Assembly (NCBI RefSeq): GCF_030272615.1
Contig: NC_081410.1
Location: forward strand, 125,801,640 to 125,865,639
From: Cryptomeria japonica
Taxonomy: Eukaryota > Streptophyta > Pinopsida > Cupressales > Cupressaceae
Direction: 5' to 3'
Length of the DNA: 64,000 bases
Position 1 is the first letter of the stretch; the number at the start of each line of letters is the position of its first letter. The translations under genes were made by a program, and so were the position numbers. Below, piece by piece: positions 47,401-62,400 of the stretch. The notes beneath the pieces were generated by a model. The model worked only from the letters and a program-made list of their open reading frames with translations, ran no database searches and was not told the DNA's origin.

Positions 47401-50400
47401 TTTGACTGTGTTTGAGCCTGGAAAGTTAGCTCCAGGAGTAGATGATCACACAAGGCGTGGTTGTTACTCTAGTGGTTTGAGGCTTTTGAAGATTCTTGTA
47501 AGTTTTCAGTTTTTGCATTCTTTTTGAATTGTAAAATTATTAAGACTGTAGCGAGGTTTCTGTTTCAGCATCTTCAGTGATTTTGCTGTTCTGGAGACCA
47601 GGAAAATAAAAGGAAGATCATAAATTTTTTTATAATGTATTGGAGAACATTCTAGATGGAAATCTAGGTGGAATGTTGTAATGATAAATCATTTTGATTT
47701 TGTGGATGAGGTGGCAGCAAATTTCTTAAAGAGCTCATGTTATCAACCAAGTTAACCAAATCTAACTTGATTTTTCTTTCAGGGAGACCTTGGATATATT
47801 AAGTACTAGTCTCTAGTGATGACTACAAAGTAGCTGTACACATGTGCTTGGCCTTAAAAATATTCGTTCCATGAAATCCAACCAAAGATCTATTGATTGA
47901 TTTGATATGCACACCAGCTGAACACTTTAGGGGAAATTAGAATTAATATAACTAAAACAATTCTTTTGTCAGATCCCTACAATGGTCACAGCGGAATCCA
48001 TTCTTTGAGAATTTCTTATGAAGTTGTTAGCTGTTGTCCAGGAACATGTTTGAAATCATGCTATCTTGTTGAACAAAGTTACACATCCTAATCTTTATTG
48101 CTTGTGGTATTCCCTTCTACCCAAAATTGCATGGACACGGATATGGATACAAATGGCCATTTTCAAGACCCTCATATGGATACGATAGGATTCAACATTC
48201 ATAAAAACCACATATACATACATATTCAGAATTTTGTAAGTTATTTGAGAAGATTTTCATTACTTTAGGAGCAATATAGACACGTAACTGCTACATATTC
48301 CAAAATGTTTTTATTTAAATATACTTTTATCATTAAAACAAAATTCAAATACATTGATACTGTTGTCTCAAAAGTTGCACCCTGTGATGATCAAAATTGA
48401 TCATTAACCTTGTGAAACATTGAATCAACCTCCAAGTGTGGGACTTTGTGATGTTGTGAGGTTGAATTTCCGGAGAAGGCTGCCTTCCTTTCAATTTGAT
48501 GCAAAGTGTTGGACCAACCCAACACATGAAAGTCTAATCTACTGATCTCACAAGGAAAAGGGAGAAAGAGGAAAGGGATACTGAAAGAGGGGAAAAGGGG
48601 TTTGCACCTAGATTGAAACTGTGATCTTCTTGCCTATGATTGCACAAAACACGAGTAAAATCACCCAATTTATACACAAAATCCTATCCTAACTAGCTAC
48701 CAAGACGCGAAGCGAAGGTTGAAAATCAACACAATCATCTACAACTAAGGAAAGCAAACAAGAATGTATTGAGGCAACAGGGTAAACAAGATACACAAAT
48801 TGTAAGAACTGGATAAAGGTAAAAAGAGTAGACTTTATTCATATGAAGGGAAGGCAATTTTTTACACATGTAGAGGAACATAAGTTTTCTATAGAGAAAA
48901 AGAAAGAAGATCCCCTGGAAATATATAAAAATTGCCTTTATAGTTGAGGCATAACTCAAAATTGAAAACCACAGCTAGAAACCCTAACCCTAACAAGGGT
49001 TAGGTTACAAAAAATCTGCAAAAGGGAGGAAGACTAGGTCGATTGATCTGATTGACAGAAGGGATCAGATTGTGTGTTGAATGTCGTCCTTGAAGATGTC
49101 CTTCATCTTTGGAAGGAGGCAAAAAGGGGTGCAAGAGGAGAGTCTTCGTGCACAAGTGCATCATGACAACATGACAGCCAAAAAGTCTTCAAAGTGCATT
49201 AAAGAGGCATGGGGTGGCGTCTGAGATCGGCCTCAAGGTCACTTTCTGGAGTAATGGCAAGCAAATCCGGTAGCTGCATGAAAATCTGATCCGATTTGGG
49301 GCACCGACCGAGCAAAATAAGAACCTCGATCATTGGGTCAACAACCACCTCTTGTAGAAGAATTGAATTCCAACAACCATTGAGAAAATTGAATTTCAGC
49401 TGTCAATTGAGAGATTTCGTGCATAGATGGACACACGAGATCTCACCACATAAGCATCCAAAAGAGCCCAGCGGGGATCAAAACGCAGCCGTTCGATCAG
49501 AGATTAAGTTATCATCAACGGTGGAGAAAGGTTGGGCCCACACTTGGAGGTTGTTTCCACGTTGCACAAGGTTGATGATCAAGGTTGTTCATCAAGCAGG
49601 TGCAACTTTTGTGACAACAGATATTTCGATAGAATCATATGCTATCAAATATATAATCACTACTCCCTTGAAATTATAGTTCTAGATCATCAAGATTATT
49701 TGAAGAGTTAGATTGAGTGCAATTGCCAATTGAGCTCTTTAAACCAAATGAAGATTCACTAAATGATCGTTTTTCTTTGTTAGAATTCTCAACAATGGGA
49801 GTGAGATGTGTCAATGCATTTATGGATACATCAATGTCTCTCATCTTAGATTGTACATCCCAAAGTCTACTAGGGCCTTTCATGTAGTTTGTGGAGCAAT
49901 GTGACGAGATGTGAAGATTGGAATGAACCCATACGAGGTCCTTGGCTTTACTAATTGCCAACCTATTTTATTTAATAGAATGGATGAAGACATGTGCTCC
50001 GATTCCTTTCAGATGTAGAAGAACTCAATACTTGTTAAAAAAAATTGAAATTATAAGTAACAATGACAAGCAATCAAATAAAAAAAAAAATAACAATTAA
50101 TTTAAATTAGAATATAATTTATATAATGTTAAACATGTGATAGAAGTTTGATGGCCAATGTTTAGTCATGGCACTATGAAAGTTACACCAATTCATAGGG
50201 TCCATTTCTTTTTTGTTTGCTATTGCATCAACAGTTGCATAAGTTCCATTAGAAAATGCAAAAGTTCCAAACTCATCTTGAATCTTTGCAGCAACTCTAG
50301 GATTCGTGAACTTTTTTTTAAAGGCTTCTTATATTTATCAACTACCTCAACATCCATATTTGGTGCTAGTTTGGGTTCAAAGCATATGCCAAGTGTTGCA

Positions 50401-53400
50401 AAGGAATTGTCATTTTATTCCATCTCTTCTTGATTACCTCATGTATGCTTATTAAAAATTCAGAAGGGTCTTTGCTCTTTTGGTATAATTATATCTCTAA
50501 CCTGTTTAAACATTGTATCTATGCAATCATAGATGTCACCCAATATTGGCTTATCACTGTCACATCGACGAATGAGAGTATATATTGGATTAGTGAATGT
50601 GAGCAATTAGTTCACTTGAGCCCACCAATCATCATCAAGCATATGAAAAATCGATTTCTCAAAATAATCAGATGAATTAATAATGGATATACAAGCGTAT
50701 ATAAAAGAATTACAAGATGGTGTTCTAAATAGAACAAACCGTTAATCTAAAGCTTGAAAAAGCTTAAAACGCTAAATAAAGCTAAAAAGCTTAAAACTAA
50801 AAAGCAAACTATGCATTCTTATAAAAGAAGCAATAGTTACACTTAAAAGACTAAACAAACTAAATAAGTCGACTAATAAGGGAAAAAGCTAAATAAGTCG
50901 ACTAATAAGGGAAAAAGCTAAATAAGTCGACAACTAAGATGACCACTAAGAATAGAAGATGACCATTATAGAATAGATATTGATATTATTTTAATACCCT
51001 GCCAAATGGTCATCATACCCAATACCCTATAGAAGACACTGAAGGTGATTTGATCACAAATGCAAAGAACACTCTGTTGCTACGGAGACCCTCCTAGGAT
51101 TTGCAAAAAGTAAATGACCAAGAGTACTAGAAGCTATCCAAGCTGATGTAGTCCTCACACGCGAATTAGGGATCCGACACGCGAAGTACTGAAGACTAAA
51201 ACCATAATTTTGAGGAAAAACCGACAAACCCTTTTGTAGAAGAATATTGAGCATTGTTTGCTCCAACAACTCCAAAACAGACTGCAAGATACCATGGTTG
51301 CAGATGTTCGCCTCAACAACTCTAGGCGGGACCCAAACTTGATTGCAACAAAGCACGATTTTTGTGGAAAAAACCGTTTAACTCTGAGAACTTTGTGAAT
51401 CACAAAATCCCACGTGAACTTCACATATTACAGATCATTTTTAAATCGAAAAAAACCAACAAACATTTTTTGAGGAAAAAATTGTGAAAATCTAGAAATC
51501 TAAGGTGACAAATCATCGTTTTTGTGGAAAAAACAATAAATCCCAGATAACAAAATCCTACGCAAACATCGCGGATTACAAATGACTTAAAAATTATAAA
51601 CCTTGCGAATAATTTTTGAGGAAAAAATTGTGAAAACCCTAAAAATGTTGTGTGGCAAAACACCAGACATCACTCGGCAAAAGCTTGATTTTTGAAGAAA
51701 AAATCGAGCAAAACCTTCCCATGATTTTTTGTGGAAAAAATCAGACAATTTTTTAGGAAAAATCGTGAAAGCCCTGTGACGTGTAGGACGAGAGGCCTTG
51801 CCGAGATATGATCATCATCCGCTGTTTCTAGGTGTTGTAGTTGCAGCCATTGAACTTTTGACTATGTTCTAACATGATGTTGGTCAAAGATGCCACCACA
51901 GAAACCAAGGTTGAATGAGGTCAACCTAGTGAAAGCAGAAGACAAAAAGAATCAGATTAAAAATCAGAATAGAAGCAGCTGCGCAGAATGAATTAATGCG
52001 CAAATTGCTGAGAAACCCAAACTTTTTCTGACAAACCCTAGGTCACGGAAAAATAGTCAGCAACAAAAAATGACAACTCCCAAGGCACAAATCTGGGCAC
52101 GGAACCCAAGACAAAAATCTGGCATGGAATCCAAGGTTCAAAATTATGGAAAAAATCAGAAATTTTTTCTGCAATGTTGAAATATGTATATATATATTTT
52201 TTTGAAAAAAATTAGAAATTTTTTTTATTTGCAAAAATAATCTGATTTTAAAAAAAAAAATCAGAAAATAAAAAAAACAGCAGAAATGAACATGATTTTT
52301 TGTTTAAGAAAACTTGCTGAAGCCCTAGCTGCACACAGAAATTTTCGTGCCCTAGCCGGTGTGGGTGGCCCCCCCAAAAACACAGAAAATGGCCTCTGCT
52401 GCCAAAAAACGAAGCCTAAGTGGTAAATCGCAAAAAAAAAATCACGTTGCATTTCAAAATTTCGCCCAAAAAATCGCATCACGCGCGCCTAAAGCCAAAA
52501 ATTGCTGAGAAAAAAAAGGAATATCACTGTTGCAGCTCTCGCTTAAAAAAAAATTGCGATTGGAAAAAAGTTGCAGATTGAAAATCTGAAGAATAAAGGT
52601 GCCGACCTCAGGAAAGAAAACACGAACAAAAGAACATGACCCAGTGAAAGTCGCACTAAAAATCCCGCTGTGAAAAAACCGCAGAAAGTTGTGTGCCCTA
52701 GGCAAAAAACACTTTCATTATGCAAACCAGAAACCCTCGAACTAAGAACCCCGCCCTGCAAAAAAAACTTCCTTTACCACAAACCCTATCATGCAATTTT
52801 CTCTCCAATTCAGATTTTTTTCATAAATTTTATTTTCTGGAAATAAATTCCAGGTATAGGCTTACAAATTTTTATTAAAAAATTTGCCAAATCCTAAAAA
52901 AGCCAATCGACCCGCTTTGATACCATGAAAAATTGATTGTTCAAAATAATCAAATAAATTAATAATGAATATACAATTGTATATTAACAAGATGGTGTTC
53001 TAAAAAGAACAAATCGTTAATCTAAAGCTTAAAATGCTAAATAAAGCTAAAGAGCTTAAAACTAAAAAGTAAACTATGCGTTCTTATAAAAGAAGCAATA
53101 GTTACATTTAAAAGACTAAAACTAAGTATCAATATCAAGAGATTTCCACAATCCATTAGCATTTCTATAATAGCTATGGGATTTGATTGTGTGAGCTTTT
53201 TTGCATCGACATTTCAGATCACACTCTGTGATCCATCATCAGGATGAAAACAAAGAGCACAAGGAGAAAATATGTCGACAACTAAGAATAAGCTAAAAAA
53301 TTAAATATGTCGACAACTAAGATGACCACTAAGAATAGAAGATGACCATGATAGAATAGATATTAATATTATTTTAATAGTATTAATGTCCTAATTTTAT

Positions 53401-56400
53401 TTGCTTTATTTGATTTTTGATTGTCTTCAAACCAACCCAAATATAAAAGCCTTCTAAGAACAATGTGGTTTGTGGCAAGCGTGTTTCAACCATCTTCAAT
53501 TAAAACATAATAAATATTACATCATAATAATAATAAATATTTTTAAAAACATAGTGATGCAAAAATCTCTTACACAATCTATAATCTAGAAACAATTTAG
53601 CACAAATCTCCATGGATTGTGGAAATCTGATATCATTAAGTATTACATATATTTAAAAAAATAACATTTCATAAAAATGATATATTTGAATATTTATAAA
53701 TTTCTGTTACAAAAGAAAATTTACTTTTGGTAACTCCATTTAACGAATTGTTTATAAATGACCTTATGATATGTGATGATTACAAATAAACATTTGAATT
53801 TTATTTGGCTTCTTTTGTATTTATTGAATTTTGCCAATTTTTGTGTAGCATTAAGTTCAAATAATGAACTACATAAGAGGTCCACCAAATATTTAAAAAT
53901 CTTGTTTCCACGACCGATCTTGCTCCTCTGCATACTTTTGCATTATTTGTGATCACCTAAACAACATTTTCTAGCCTCAACAACACAATTGTTTTGATTA
54001 AAATATTGGCAATAAATTGGGTATCTTTTTCATTAGTCTTGCATTCCATTGCTTTCAAAAACATTACCCCGTCTCGGCTCATTGCAATCACATTGATTAG
54101 TGGCCTATTTCTAACATCTTTTCAATGAATCTTCAATCACCTACAATTGTCTATCAATATCTTTTTCTTTAACCAAAAGTGTAGTACAAACCTTCTCATA
54201 GCATAGGCTTTTTTATCCTTTTGGGGTCTCTTTAATTGGCTTGACCATCTCTTGCTAATATGGAGAATAGACCACATTAAATGAAATCCCATTTGCATAC
54301 AAGCAGCGAACACTTTTTGATCTGTATCCTTTTGATTCTACAAATTAAATGCTTTTTCAAGAGGTCCTAGATTACTTTCAAATTCAAATCTAAGATTTTA
54401 AACTAATTTTAAAAAATAGTAAAACAAATATTTATTAATGTTATTAATTAAAAATTATTAAAATCTTAACATTTAAATATTAAAAATCTAATAAAAAATT
54501 ATAAATGATAATATAAGTTTAGTTTTTTTTTTTTGATTGATAAAAGGCCGAGGCCAAAGAATTTTATTAATTTAAAAAATAGTTAGATTTACATTTACAC
54601 CTCCATTCAGTGTGGGCACCGGTAGGAAAGAATGGAGGGAAGAAAACCTCCGGTCTAGCCTAGATCCCTCAAGGATCGGAAAAAATTAAGAATGAATTAC
54701 AAAATGGAAATACAAGATCACAAAGGGATCTTGTCCAAAATAATGAAGATTGTATGTAGAAATCCTCTCTGTAAAGTTGAGCAGCAGATTGCCCATCTCT
54801 TGGGGTGATCCTGCTACTTGTGGGCGACAATTCTTGCTATTCTTGAAACACAAGGTTAAGCATGCTCTGCTCCCTATGCTGCACAAAATCTTGAAAAAAT
54901 CTCTCACCAGAATGTTAGGAAAAGGAAAACCGAACAGGTCAGCTTATACAAAATATCATACCTGCCTGGATGGTACCCTGTTAGGATACACAGCTCAAAA
55001 TAATAGTCTCAAAAAATCTCCAGAAACATAATGCGAGGAGTGATTACCCATCGAAGATCATAACTCAATAAACATAAATGAGGCAAATTCCATAAATAAT
55101 CTTGCAAAGAGATCGTGGGGAGCTACCATCTTAAAGAATTTGATTCGAGAGCCTTCTAGGCCCTAATTGAGTGTAATGGGAAAGCTTAAAGTGAGATAAA
55201 ATTTTCTCAGGTCGTCCCTCAATCTAATAATATAATGCTGGAGATTATTGGGAAGAAAGAGGAATATTGACATATGCATCTGAGTCTGATTTAACTCAAA
55301 ACTGAGAGAATAATTTTAGTTCTTAATTTTCACCTCTAATTTTAATTTATAAATCTTAATTAAAATTAAAAATTGTAATAAAAAATAGATTTTTTATTAA
55401 ACATATTATATAATTATTATTGAATTTCATCAAAATAAAAAAATAATGATACATAATAACTTATTATATAGAACTTGTTGATTGTAACTAGGGTTATATG
55501 GGTTCGGATTGCCTTAAGGCAACATTCGAACCCCCTTTAGGACCGGGTCCTATCCTAGGGTAACGTGACCCTATCCTATGCTCAATCCAATACCACGCAA
55601 TGCAAAATACACACCATTTAATTATTGGCGCCAAAAACCCAAGGAGGCCGACTTGCATTTCAAGGAGTAAAAGATGGATATAAATAAGTGACAATTTGCA
55701 AGTCAACAGACGTTCATTCATTATTCACATATGCGAATGAGAAAACAGCTCTGCTCATCAAGTGCGAATTAATAAGGAAGAAGGCGAATTTATCCAGACT
55801 TATGCGAATTTGTGCAAGATGACCTAGGTGGTGTTGTGCAACTTGAAGGACATAGAAAGAGCAGATCTGCTACACATAGATCAGATCTGATGGAAGAGCT
55901 AAGTATTGTAATTGTGCATTTTAAGAGGAGAATATATAATCTGACCTGTGGGTCTTTCATGCTGGGTTTTTCCTCATTAGAGGTTTTCCCAGGGTATGCT
56001 TGTTGTCTACTGTTTTATTTTAATTTATGTTGGTCTAATAAAATACTGCAAATCTGATTACAATCTAGGGCATATTTAATTTATGTTGGTCTAATAAAAT
56101 ACTGCAAATCTGATTACAAACTAGGGCATAATTAATTATCTAAATCTGATTAACATACCTAAGGTTTAAAATCTACAGAACTATGTTATCATATAAATTA
56201 TTTTCCTATGCCAAGATCTTTTAAGTTTTAGCATGATAATTAGAGCTATATCCACATAATTTATTATAATTTATAATCATTATGTATTAGATACAGTTTA
56301 ATAGTCTAGTAAATTTTAGTTTATCACATAGTTTAAAAGTTGAAGGCAAGTGGTAAAAAAACTGTGAAGGGTATGACAAAAATTACAAACCTATGACTAT

Positions 56401-59400
56401 TTTCTTACACACTAGCATTAAGTTATGAATAAAAATTTAAATCCTTAATAATATGTTACTGCCGATCAAAATACATGTAAACCCACCACATATTAATTAT
56501 TTAATTATTGATTAAAAAACTTAAAACAAATGGACTATTTTCTTCATCCTCAACATCTGACGAAAATAATGTAACTTTGGGACAAAAATAATATACCTAC
56601 GGTTATTTCCCTGCATGCACTACGCAAATTTTTTAAAATTATTGTTACGCCTATTCACAGGTTTAAGCCCTGAAATTCCTTACCTGATGGTGTAATGAGC
56701 TTTCTCCTCTGCTGTCGTTCTGGTGGCCAAAGTAACGTACAAAAATAAGGGGTTTTTAAGATGTGCAGATATGTTAGCTTAGCATATCTATGCCATACCG
56801 TACCCGTTTTTCGTATCAGGTACAGCAGTATGCGTACCAGGGGAGGGAGGGTGATGTATCCTGCAACTCTGCTTCTACCTGTTGAGCAAATAATTCAGTA
56901 TGGTTTCTATTGCACATGTCTGCTTCATTCTCTGGGTTGTCCCCTGTTGCCTTTGAGTGGATTTTCATTTTCACTCAATTGGCTGTTTACCTGTCCAAAG
57001 TTTTGCACCATGAGATGGGGCCATTCCACTTGCTTTAACTTCTTCCAGGATCCTTAATTTATCATTATTTTGACAAGGTAGTGTGAGAAGGTGCTGAGAA
57101 GATGAAACATGGCATGGTGAATAAAATGCTATTCCAAAAGCAATGCACATAGGAAACTAACTTTTTAATATCTACAAGGTAAAGAAGTAATTTATTGTAT
57201 GATATCTTATTTTATGGACTCTAACAATAAGGTGTTATAGCTTTTTTGTGATTATCTTGGACTCTTACAAAAAGTGTTATTGGTGGGGAAATTCAAGAAG
57301 GGTCTCAAAAAAATATTAATCATGAAAAACTGGTATTGCTGACAAAATCTTGAAAATCACATATTCAAAAAAACTTGTCATGTACACTATAATTGCTTTG
57401 TTTGGCTTGCATTCTTTTCTCCTTGCATTCCAGTACCTTTTCTGGTCTTCCTAAGTTCCTTATAGTAATAAGGAATTTTTCTTTTTAAAATCTTTTTGAC
57501 ATATTCAATTAGGGTAGTTCTAAGAGCAAGGGTAAACCATTAGGATTATGTTTCTGAGAAATCCTTTAACATGTTGATAATGTCCTGGCAATACTTTTTT
57601 TCTGTTGGATCTCTCCACCTGTGGGGAATTCCTAGATAGTTGTTAAACAGTAATGCTCAGTGTAAGTTTCTGTCTTTTACTCTTGAATTCTTGATGAGTG
57701 CTTGCAAAGGAAACTTTAATTTAACCTCACATCCCAAGAACCTAATGACTAGATGTTAAACAGCTTATCACTCTTTCTAATTTCTCTTACAGTTGTTTTT
57801 ATGCAGATGACATTATGATCAAATTGTTGAGGAGCAATGACTTTGCTTTACTTGAGGCATAGTTCCACTGGATTCATTTTTTTAATTGGATATAATAATA
57901 GAAGTGACAAGATCTATACATGTCATTTTAAATATCTTTATCTGATTTTGTTGTGGAACATATGAAACATGATTGGCATTATGTTGAATAAAATACACAT
58001 GTTATTCTTGATTTTTATGAATTTCCTATTAGTTTTCTTCTTTAATGTATAGTTTGTTTGAACTAGACTTACTAAATATGTGTTTTTCTGTATTCAGCTT
58101 CTAGAAAATAAGATTGAAACTAGAGCTGGTGCGGATGGCCATCTTACTGGATTTGTCAGGTTACTGTTAATGATTTTGTAAATTCGTCTTTTTGCCTCAT
58201 CTGTGTTGTTCAGAAATTCTAATTTTCATCACTGTTCTTAAATTTTCAGGGCTGAAGCAAGTCATGTCGTGAAAGATAATGTGTTTGATTCACAAGGCGA
58301 GGTCATGATTACGGAAAATGACAATGTCAATGTTTGTAGCGATGCAGAGGTAAATGCAGTTTAAACTATCTTAAGTGATTGGATGGAGATTTTGAATTTT
58401 TGTTAGGCAACTTTTTTTAATGGCAACTAGCTTAGCATGTTTTTTTTAAAATTTCAAATGACAGTCTTGTGGGGTTTCACAAACCTTATCAGGCTATCTA
58501 ATCTTTTCTGTAACTATCAGCAATTTTTTTCCTGTGATTGAATCTTAGTTGTGACATTATTTTCATTTTTCTTATGATGTTTGATGTGTCCAGAATTCAG
58601 AGGTTGAGATCATTGACATGGCACAAGTTATTCGAATTTTAAAATGGTTGGCATGGGCTTCTGCACTCGGCAAACTTTCAGAGATGGAAGCCAATCCTGT
58701 CAATAATTTGCATTTCAAAAACAGGCCTCAAAGTACCAACAATGTAATATCCCTTGTTCTAGTCTCATGGAGGCACCTAATTGCATCTCTAAATCAATTT
58801 GATTCTTCATATAGCACGGTGTCTTACTCTTCATTGTTTATTTTGTGAAACAGAAGATAGGTGGTGTGTGTAAAGATGGGTTGGACCTAGATGACCAATA
58901 TGTGGCTGTTGAGGCCTTGGAACTTTTGGTGAGTAGTTATGGTTTATAACTTTTCTTTTTTCTTTTTTTGTTCTCATCCAATGATAGTGTGGTACTTATT
59001 GAAATATATCGTAAGTAAAAATCTATGGTACACGGTGATGCATCCTCATCCTTCTGACATTTGAAGGATTTAGGGATATGTTGGACCTGCCACTCTCCCC
59101 CAACCATTGTGTGGTACTTATTGAAAGATATCATAAGTAAAAATCTATGGTACACGGTGATGCATCCTCATCCTTGTGACATTTGAAGGATGCAGGGATG
59201 TGTCAGAAATTGCACCTCCCGCCCTCCCCTGCTCTACTCCCACACAAAAAATACTGCCTGGAAATATTGGGAGATGGCTATCTGCCGTTTGTTGATGTAG
59301 CCCTAAGACCGGGGAATGGACAATTGTAAAAAAAACAAAACTCGTTCAAATGTTCGGCAATGTTTTTGGATCAATTTGGGTATACTATACAGTTTAGTGT

Positions 59401-62400
59401 GCCCTAATTTGATGTTTTTATTAAAGAATCAAAGAATGAATTGTTAAGAGATGGCTGTCTGCTGTTCACTGATGCAATCACCTGTCCTGGGGATGGACAA
59501 CTACTGTTGAATGTTCTGTAATTTTACCTGTTTATTTAAGAATCAAGCAATGAATTGTTGATTGCGTTGGGTAAAGCTATGTGTAGGCACCATTACCTAC
59601 CTGGCTTAAGCTGTTATTTGTATAATTGGCATAATACTACTAATCATGGCTGAAATTTGAAACCAACAAGTCTACAATGTGGCAGAAAAAGGTCCATAAA
59701 GCCAGTTTTAACATATCCTCTGTATCGTACACCAGATTTTTCAGTTCATTCATATACAGCTACAATTTGTGTGTGATTGAAGTGGCTTTGTATACAACAA
59801 TACCATGGTTGCCAGTTGTCAAAGCATTAAAAATGTGCTAGAGAGAGAGAGAGAAAGAGGTGATTTCAACAATTTAATAAAATGTCCAATCAAGAAATGT
59901 GCTCTGAAATCTCTAATGTGGTGTTTTTGCCGATCGGCCTTTTGTTGTATCCATTAGAAATGAAAACTCAAATGCTAAAAGTGAATCTTGTTTTTGTTTT
60001 TTTTAACGTGATCAAATAAGGCAGGTCCCCATGCAGCTGCTTAGGTTATTTTGGCTAGCAGGTGCTGCTCACTTTTTGAGCAGCAATTTGTGGAGCTGGT
60101 GGCATCTATTGTTTCCTTTTTTGGTTTGGGCTAGTTGGAATCCATTATTTTTAGGCTGACTCTTATTTTGAGAATCAGGCAGTATTTGGAGAAAAGGCCG
60201 CATTCATGGCAAGAAAGGTATAATAAGTGAGTTTGCATCCAATCCATAAATTTAATCTCTATGGCATCAGGGAGCCCTTCTCTCAGATTTATTTAAACTC
60301 AAATGTGGTTGTATGTGGCATTTAAATTTGTTGTAGGAATCCAATAAAGAATGTTTACCATCTCATTACCAATGATTTTAGGAGAATATTTATCCCTACG
60401 GTGGAGAGGGAGAATTGGAAGCCTTATCCAAACTGGAATTTCCGCATGCACCTCCACCTATTGCTTGAATTGAACTGTTGAAAAGATAAAAAAAAAGGTG
60501 CTTTTGCCTTGATCTTATGAACTAAGGGCTGCCGTTGGAAATCGATTCTCTTTCATCTTTGGTGTTGAATGTGATGGTAATATACCCGTCTTGCACAGAT
60601 CAGAAGTTTGGAGGAGGAAATTTTTGTGAGACCTATGCCTTAGAAATAACTTTTAGTAATGTCCATAGATGAAATAAATTATATTAATGCCTACGGATTA
60701 CCAAAATTAGGTTGATCGGACTCGAGAGAACATCAGTTTACAATAGAAAGTTTTAAGAGGAAAAACTTAGAGGGGCATCACAAAGGGGACAAAAGAAAAG
60801 AAATACCAAACAACCAGGTACTACCTACATAATTGGTCAAGAAAGTTGAAACTAGTACTTATAGCCAAAAGGGTAAATAAGAACCCCAAGCCTATGGATC
60901 CATTTTTATAATGCAGTGGTGCTGAGCCATTAACTTGTGAATCTTTCCACAAGAGCACGCTCAGACAATATAGACACATAATGGAACATATCTTTTGGAG
61001 GCACTTCAACTGTAGGTGTAGCATATAACAAGGAATGAAGGCCTTTGATTCTGTAACAGAAGGATGATGAAAGCGCACACCGACTGAAGAAGGATTGATT
61101 TTGTGGCAGCAGAATTTTTAAGCAGGATTAGACTGGATTGGTTGACTTAAGATGGTGCATAAATGAAGAGAGGTTGCACAAAAGGATGCTGAAGGGAACT
61201 AACGGACTTTCTTGCCACTATTTCCCCCAAATGAAAAGAGCACAAGCTTAGCCACCCTTCACAGGGAAAAAAGGGGCTGCTGGAAACATTGGCACAGCAG
61301 AAATAAAATTGAAATTCCTAAATCTCAGCAATTTCAATTTGAAACAGTGCAACAAGTCCAACAACAAAAAAAAAAGCATGATATCAATTTGTAATGCACG
61401 CTGCATGCAAGCTTTAGAAAGTTGGTCAAGGGAGATCACCAGCACAAAGGAGAGGCTGAGGACAGAGAAGCCCTAGGAAAGAACAGCCATGAGGTGAGGA
61501 AGAGTCCATGGTGCGAGCAGGCAGTGACAACAAACAGTGGCTCAAATGTTAGCAATGAAAGTTTGTTAATTTGTATGTTGACTTTTTAAATTTCAATTCA
61601 AATGTAGTGTTATGTAATACAGCTATATAATGAATATGGTGAATGCCTTTTTTCTAATTACCATTCCCGAAGCACATCCCCACACTTTCATCATGTCCCC
61701 AAAACATGTCCCTGTATTTTCTTCCATATCTGTCCTGGATACACCATGAAAAAAAGGTAAAGTTAAACAGATGTTGTCATCTCTGTCCTGGAAACACCCG
61801 GAAAATGATACACTTGGCATTGCAGCAACGCCTAATTCAAAATTGGAACTCTATGTGACAATAATAGTGGACTGTTTTGAATTTTGGAATTTCCCATTGC
61901 TGTAAATATTGAATCATTCACAATATATTGGTTTTAAAAGGTGGCATTTAATTTTGTGTCATGATTTTTTATATATTATAATAACAGGGATGGATTGGTG
62001 CAAGTGACCTTTCGGTTTCAATCTAGATTTCTATATTGAAACCTTGTCAGCACTACCTGTAGACGTATAAAAATCTTTTGGAATATTTTCATATATTGAG
62101 TTTCATCAACCCGCTTTCCCCGCATACACTACCTATTGTGGAACTTTCAATTTGCCTCATTGCCCTTGGTGTTATATTTTGAAATTTTTTTAACTACACC
62201 TTTGTTCATTTCTTGTAACTGGTTATGGTAGATCACTGCTCAACCTCATGCAAGTCTTTTTGGTAATATTGGCATTAACATTTAAAAAAAATCCATTGCT
62301 GATATAAGTTGCTTATGGAAAATTAGTGGTATAGATGTTTAGCTCTTCCCAAAGGGATTATAAAACTGGTTGTTTAAATTGATTGCCTGTTTTTGCTTAT

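Noticed and set aside
48979-48994. AAACCCTAACCCTAAC as an interstitial telomere repeat
   Set aside because: Only about two and a half units occur, inside a DNA transposon; too short to call.
61212-61394. Short frames in intron 25
   Set aside because: Opposing short frames with no domain or splice support.
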